Below, one piece after another: positions 5,038-7,110 of a stretch of DNA of 7,110 nt. Numbering within the stretch: the first letter of the stretch is position 1; each line of letters begins with the position of its first letter. The notes under the pieces were generated by a model. That model was given only the letters and a program-made list of their open reading frames with translations, was not told the DNA's origin and did not search any database. The stretch comes from Prevotellaceae bacterium (GTDB lineage Bacteria > Bacteroidota > Bacteroidia > Bacteroidales > UBA932), in NCBI GenBank assembly GCA_031258915.1, contig JAIRMD010000154.1, positions 1-7,110 on the forward strand, in the 5' to 3' direction. The translations under genes and the position numbers were made by a program.

Positions 5038-7110
5038 CTATAAGTTTTCGTCCGGCGTTGGCGCTGTTGGCGCTTCGGCTTCGGTGGGGTCGATGGCTTC
5101 GGCGGCTTCGGTTACGGCAGGCGCTGCTGCGAGCTCTTCCTCCTCGCTCTTGTTCACCTTGGCAACGGCGGCAATGGCATCGCCGTCGCGCAGCTTGATG
5201 AGCTTCACGCCCTGCGCCACGCGGCCAGACATGCGAATTTCGGATACTGGAACGCGGATGGTAATCCCCGACTTGTTGATAATCATCAAATCATTCTCGT
5301 CGGTTACGTCCTTTATGGCGATGAGGCTGCCGGTTTTTTCGGTAATGCTGAGCGTCTTCACCCCTTTTCCGCCGCGGTTGGTGATGCGGTAGGCGGCGAG
5401 CGGCGAGCGCTTACCGTAGCCTTTTTCCGAAACAACAAGAATTTCGCTTTTTTCGTCGGCCACGCATACCATGCCCACCACCTCGTCGGTGTCGCCAATG
5501 AGCATGCCGCGCACTCCGGAGCTTGTTCTGCCGATGGCGCGTACTTTGCTTTCGTTGAAGCGCAGCGCTTTTCCTTGGCGGGCGGCGAGTATAATCTCGT
5601 TGCTGCCGTTGGTGAGCTTGGCCTCGAGCAGCTGGTCGCCGTCTTTGACGTTGATGGCAATCACTCCGTTTTGGCGCGGGCGGGAGTACTGCTCCAGCAC
5701 CGTCTTTTTTATGACTCCCCGCTTGGTGCAGAGCACTATGTGGTTGTTGTCTACGTATTCTTTGTCCTCGAGCGTTTTTACGTTGATGTAGGCCTTTACC
5801 TTATCGTCGGGTTCGAGGTTTACGATGTTTTGTATGGCGCGGCCTTTGGTCGTTCTGGTGCCTTCGGGAATTTCGTACACCTTGAGCCAGTAGCATTTAC
5901 CCTTTTCGGTAAAGAAAAGCATGGTGTTGTGCATGGTTGCCGCAAAGATGTGCTCAATGAAGTCTTCGTCCCGCGCTGCGGCGCCCTTGGCGCCAATGCC
6001 GCCGCGGTTTTGGGTGTGGTACTCGTTGAGCGGCGTCCGCTTGATGTAGCCTAAGTGCGAGATGGTGATTACGACCTCATCGTCGGCGTAGAAATCTTCG
6101 GGGTTGAACTCCTCGGCGGCGGGCAGTATTTCGGTTTTGCGTCCGTCGTCAAAGCGGGTTTTCACGTCGATAAGCTCCTCCTTGATGAGCTTCATTTGCA
6201 GCTCATCGCTGCCCAGAAACACCTTGAGGTCTGCCACCAGCTTGGTGAGCTCGTCAAATTCGGCTTGCAGCTTGTCGCGCTCCAGCCCTGTGAGGGCGCG
6301 GAGGCGCATATCCACGATGGCGCGCGCTTGCCGCTCGTCCAGCTCAAAGCGGGCTATGAGCTGCTGTATGGCCTCGTCGGGCGTTCTGCTGGCGCGGATA
6401 ATGGCCACCACCTCGTCGATGTGGTCAATGGCCTTGAGCAGCCCTTCGAGGATGTGGAGGCGGTCTTCGGCCTTGCCGAGCTCAAACCGGGCGCGGCGCA
6501 CCACAACCTCGTGCCGGTGCCTGACGAAGTACTTTATTTGCTCCTTGAGCGAGAGCAGGCGCGGCCGCCCGTCCACCAGCGCAATGCTGTTGATGGAGAA
6601 GCTCGACTGCATGTCGGTGTGCTTGAAGAGGTGGTTGAGCACGATGTTGGCTACGGCATCTTTGCGAAGCTTGATGACTACCCGCGTGAGGTTTACCCTG
6701 TCCGACTCGTCGTTGACGTAAGAGATGCCGTCAATGATTTTTTCCTCAGCCAAGTGCGCTATTTTTTCCACCAGCGCGGCTGGGCTTACCATGTAGGGCA
6801 GCTCGGTAACCACTATGGTTTCGCGCCCGCTGTCGCTAACCTCAACTTCGGTTTTTGCGCGAATCACCACGCGGCCTTTGCCCGTTTCGTAGGCCTCCCT
6901 GATGCCCTGCACGCCGTATATAATGCCGCCGGTTGGGAAGTCTGGGCCTTTGATGTGCCGCATGAGCTCGTCGGTGGTGATGTCGTTGCTGTCGATGTAG
7001 GCGCAGATGGCGTTCACCGCCTCGCCAAGGTTGTGGGGGGGCATGTTGGTGGCCATGCCCACCGCAATGCCCGACGAGCCGTTGACTAACAGCATGGGGA
7101 TTTTGGAGGG
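5038..7110 (-). CDS. gyrA: DNA gyrase subunit A, 5' partial
   Basis: DNA-cleaving and DNA-wrapping subunit of gyrase, the type II topoisomerase that introduces negative supercoils using ATP (GyrA2GyrB2). The reading frame runs off the right edge: codons before the ATG at 7095 read PSKIP, continuous with LLVNGSSGIAVGMATN, so that ATG is internal. About 690 residues are visible. Missing are the N-terminal 160 or so, including the active-site tyrosine and the quinolone-resistance region. Visible in order (counted from the ATG at 7095) are the rest of the breakage-reunion core, the VDGRPR region (174-179), the helical tower/coiled-coil part (about 185-310), and a six-bladed beta-pinwheel C-terminal domain (about 335-648). 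The GyrA-box is the Bacteroidota-like QNRGGIGAKG (5983-6012), which argues for GyrA over ParC. An acidic Ala/Glu/Pro tail of about 36 residues follows. It is the first gene of the co-directional cluster in this window. Confidence 0.98.
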   Translation of the reverse strand, partial: PSKIPMLLVNGSSGIAVGMATNMPPHNLGEAVNAICAYIDSNDITTDELMRHIKGPDFPTGGIIYGVQGIREAYETGKGRVVIRAKTEVEVSDSGRETIVVTELPYMVSPAALVEKIAHLAEEKIIDGISYVNDESDRVNLTRVVIKLRKDAVANIVLNHLFKHTDMQSSFSINSIALVDGRPRLLSLKEQIKYFVRHRHEVVVRRARFELGKAEDRLHILEGLLKAIDHIDEVVAIIRASRTPDEAIQQLIARFELDERQARAIVDMRLRALTGLERDKLQAEFDELTKLVADLKVFLGSDELQMKLIKEELIDVKTRFDDGRKTEILPAAEEFNPEDFYADDEVVITISHLGYIKRTPLNEYHTQNRGGIGAKGAAARDEDFIEHIFAATMHNTMLFFTEKGKCYWLKVYEIPEGTRTTKGRAIQNIVNLEPDDKVKAYINVKTLEDKEYVDNNHIVLCTKRGVIKKTVLEQYSRPRQNGVIAINVKDGDQLLEAKLTNGSNEIILAARQGKALRFNESKVRAIGRTSSGVRGMLIGDTDEVVGMVCVADEKSEILVVSEKGYGKRSPLAAYRITNRGGKGVKTLSITEKTGSLIAIKDVTDENDLMIINKSGITIRVPVSEIRMSGRVAQGVKLIKLRDGDAIAAVAKVNKSEEEELAAAPAVTEAAEAIDPTEAEAPTAPTPDENL
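5983..6012 (-). other. GyrA-box of the C-terminal pinwheel domain
   Basis: These codons give QNRGGIGAKG, at the position of the QRRGGKG box that lets GyrA wrap DNA. Arg and the Gly-Gly pair are kept, while the stretch after them is one or more residues longer than in E. coli. A second similar motif, TNRGGKG, lies on a later blade at about 5362-5382. The box separates gyrase from topoisomerase IV. Confidence 0.75.

Noticed and set aside
5022..5040. Hairpin tagcg / cgcta at the gyrA stop codon, with gtgcgcac palindrome in the loop
   Set aside because: The stem is 5 bp and no T run follows in the direction of gyrA transcription. It is too weak to call a terminator.
6055..7089. 344-codon open frame on the plus strand, antisense to gyrA
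   Set aside because: Long antisense frames are expected in GC-rich genes. The product has an odd His/Val/Gly-rich composition and no recognisable motif, and gyrA is certain.

Overview
The window looks like a piece of a Bacteroidota chromosome, most likely from the order Bacteroidales. Three things point there: a surface protein ending in a type IX secretion (T9SS/Por) sorting domain, GyrA and HolA sequences of Bacteroidota style, and start codons with A/T-rich leaders instead of Shine-Dalgarno sites. Genes are fairly GC-rich, while the short gaps between them are AT-rich and contain short tandem repeats. Both window edges cut through genes.

Layout. Positions 1-1870 (+) carry most of a secreted BspA-like protein: end of a signal peptide, ten 23-residue leucine-rich repeats split by a 35-residue island, two 77-residue Listeria-Bacteroides (InlB B / Flg_new) repeats, and a C-terminal T9SS domain. 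After a 59-bp convergent gap with no convincing terminator, the rest of the window is on the minus strand. In transcription order it holds gyrA (7110-5038, 5' part missing), tpiA (4961-4209), holA (4183-3134), a rhomboid protease gene (3085-2468) and a gmhB-like HAD phosphatase gene (2427-1930). Gaps between them are 76, 25, 48 and 40 bp, so co-transcription is plausible. No stretch over 80 bp lacks a gene.

How the genes fit together. The minus-strand genes are mostly housekeeping: DNA supercoiling (GyrA), clamp loading in replication (HolA), glycolysis (TpiA), membrane proteolysis (rhomboid) and sugar-phosphate or heptose metabolism (GmhB-like). They share no pathway, so the cluster looks like a neighbourhood of convenience. 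The BspA-like protein is the accessory part: an exported, repeat-built surface or adhesin-type protein whose repeats are very similar at DNA level and probably prone to copy-number change.

I found no mobile element, CRISPR array, tRNA/rRNA or defence system, and nothing that amounts to a new system. The most unusual signals are the surface-protein repeat architecture and the tandem repeats in the intergenic gaps, especially three 15-bp units just upstream of tpiA.
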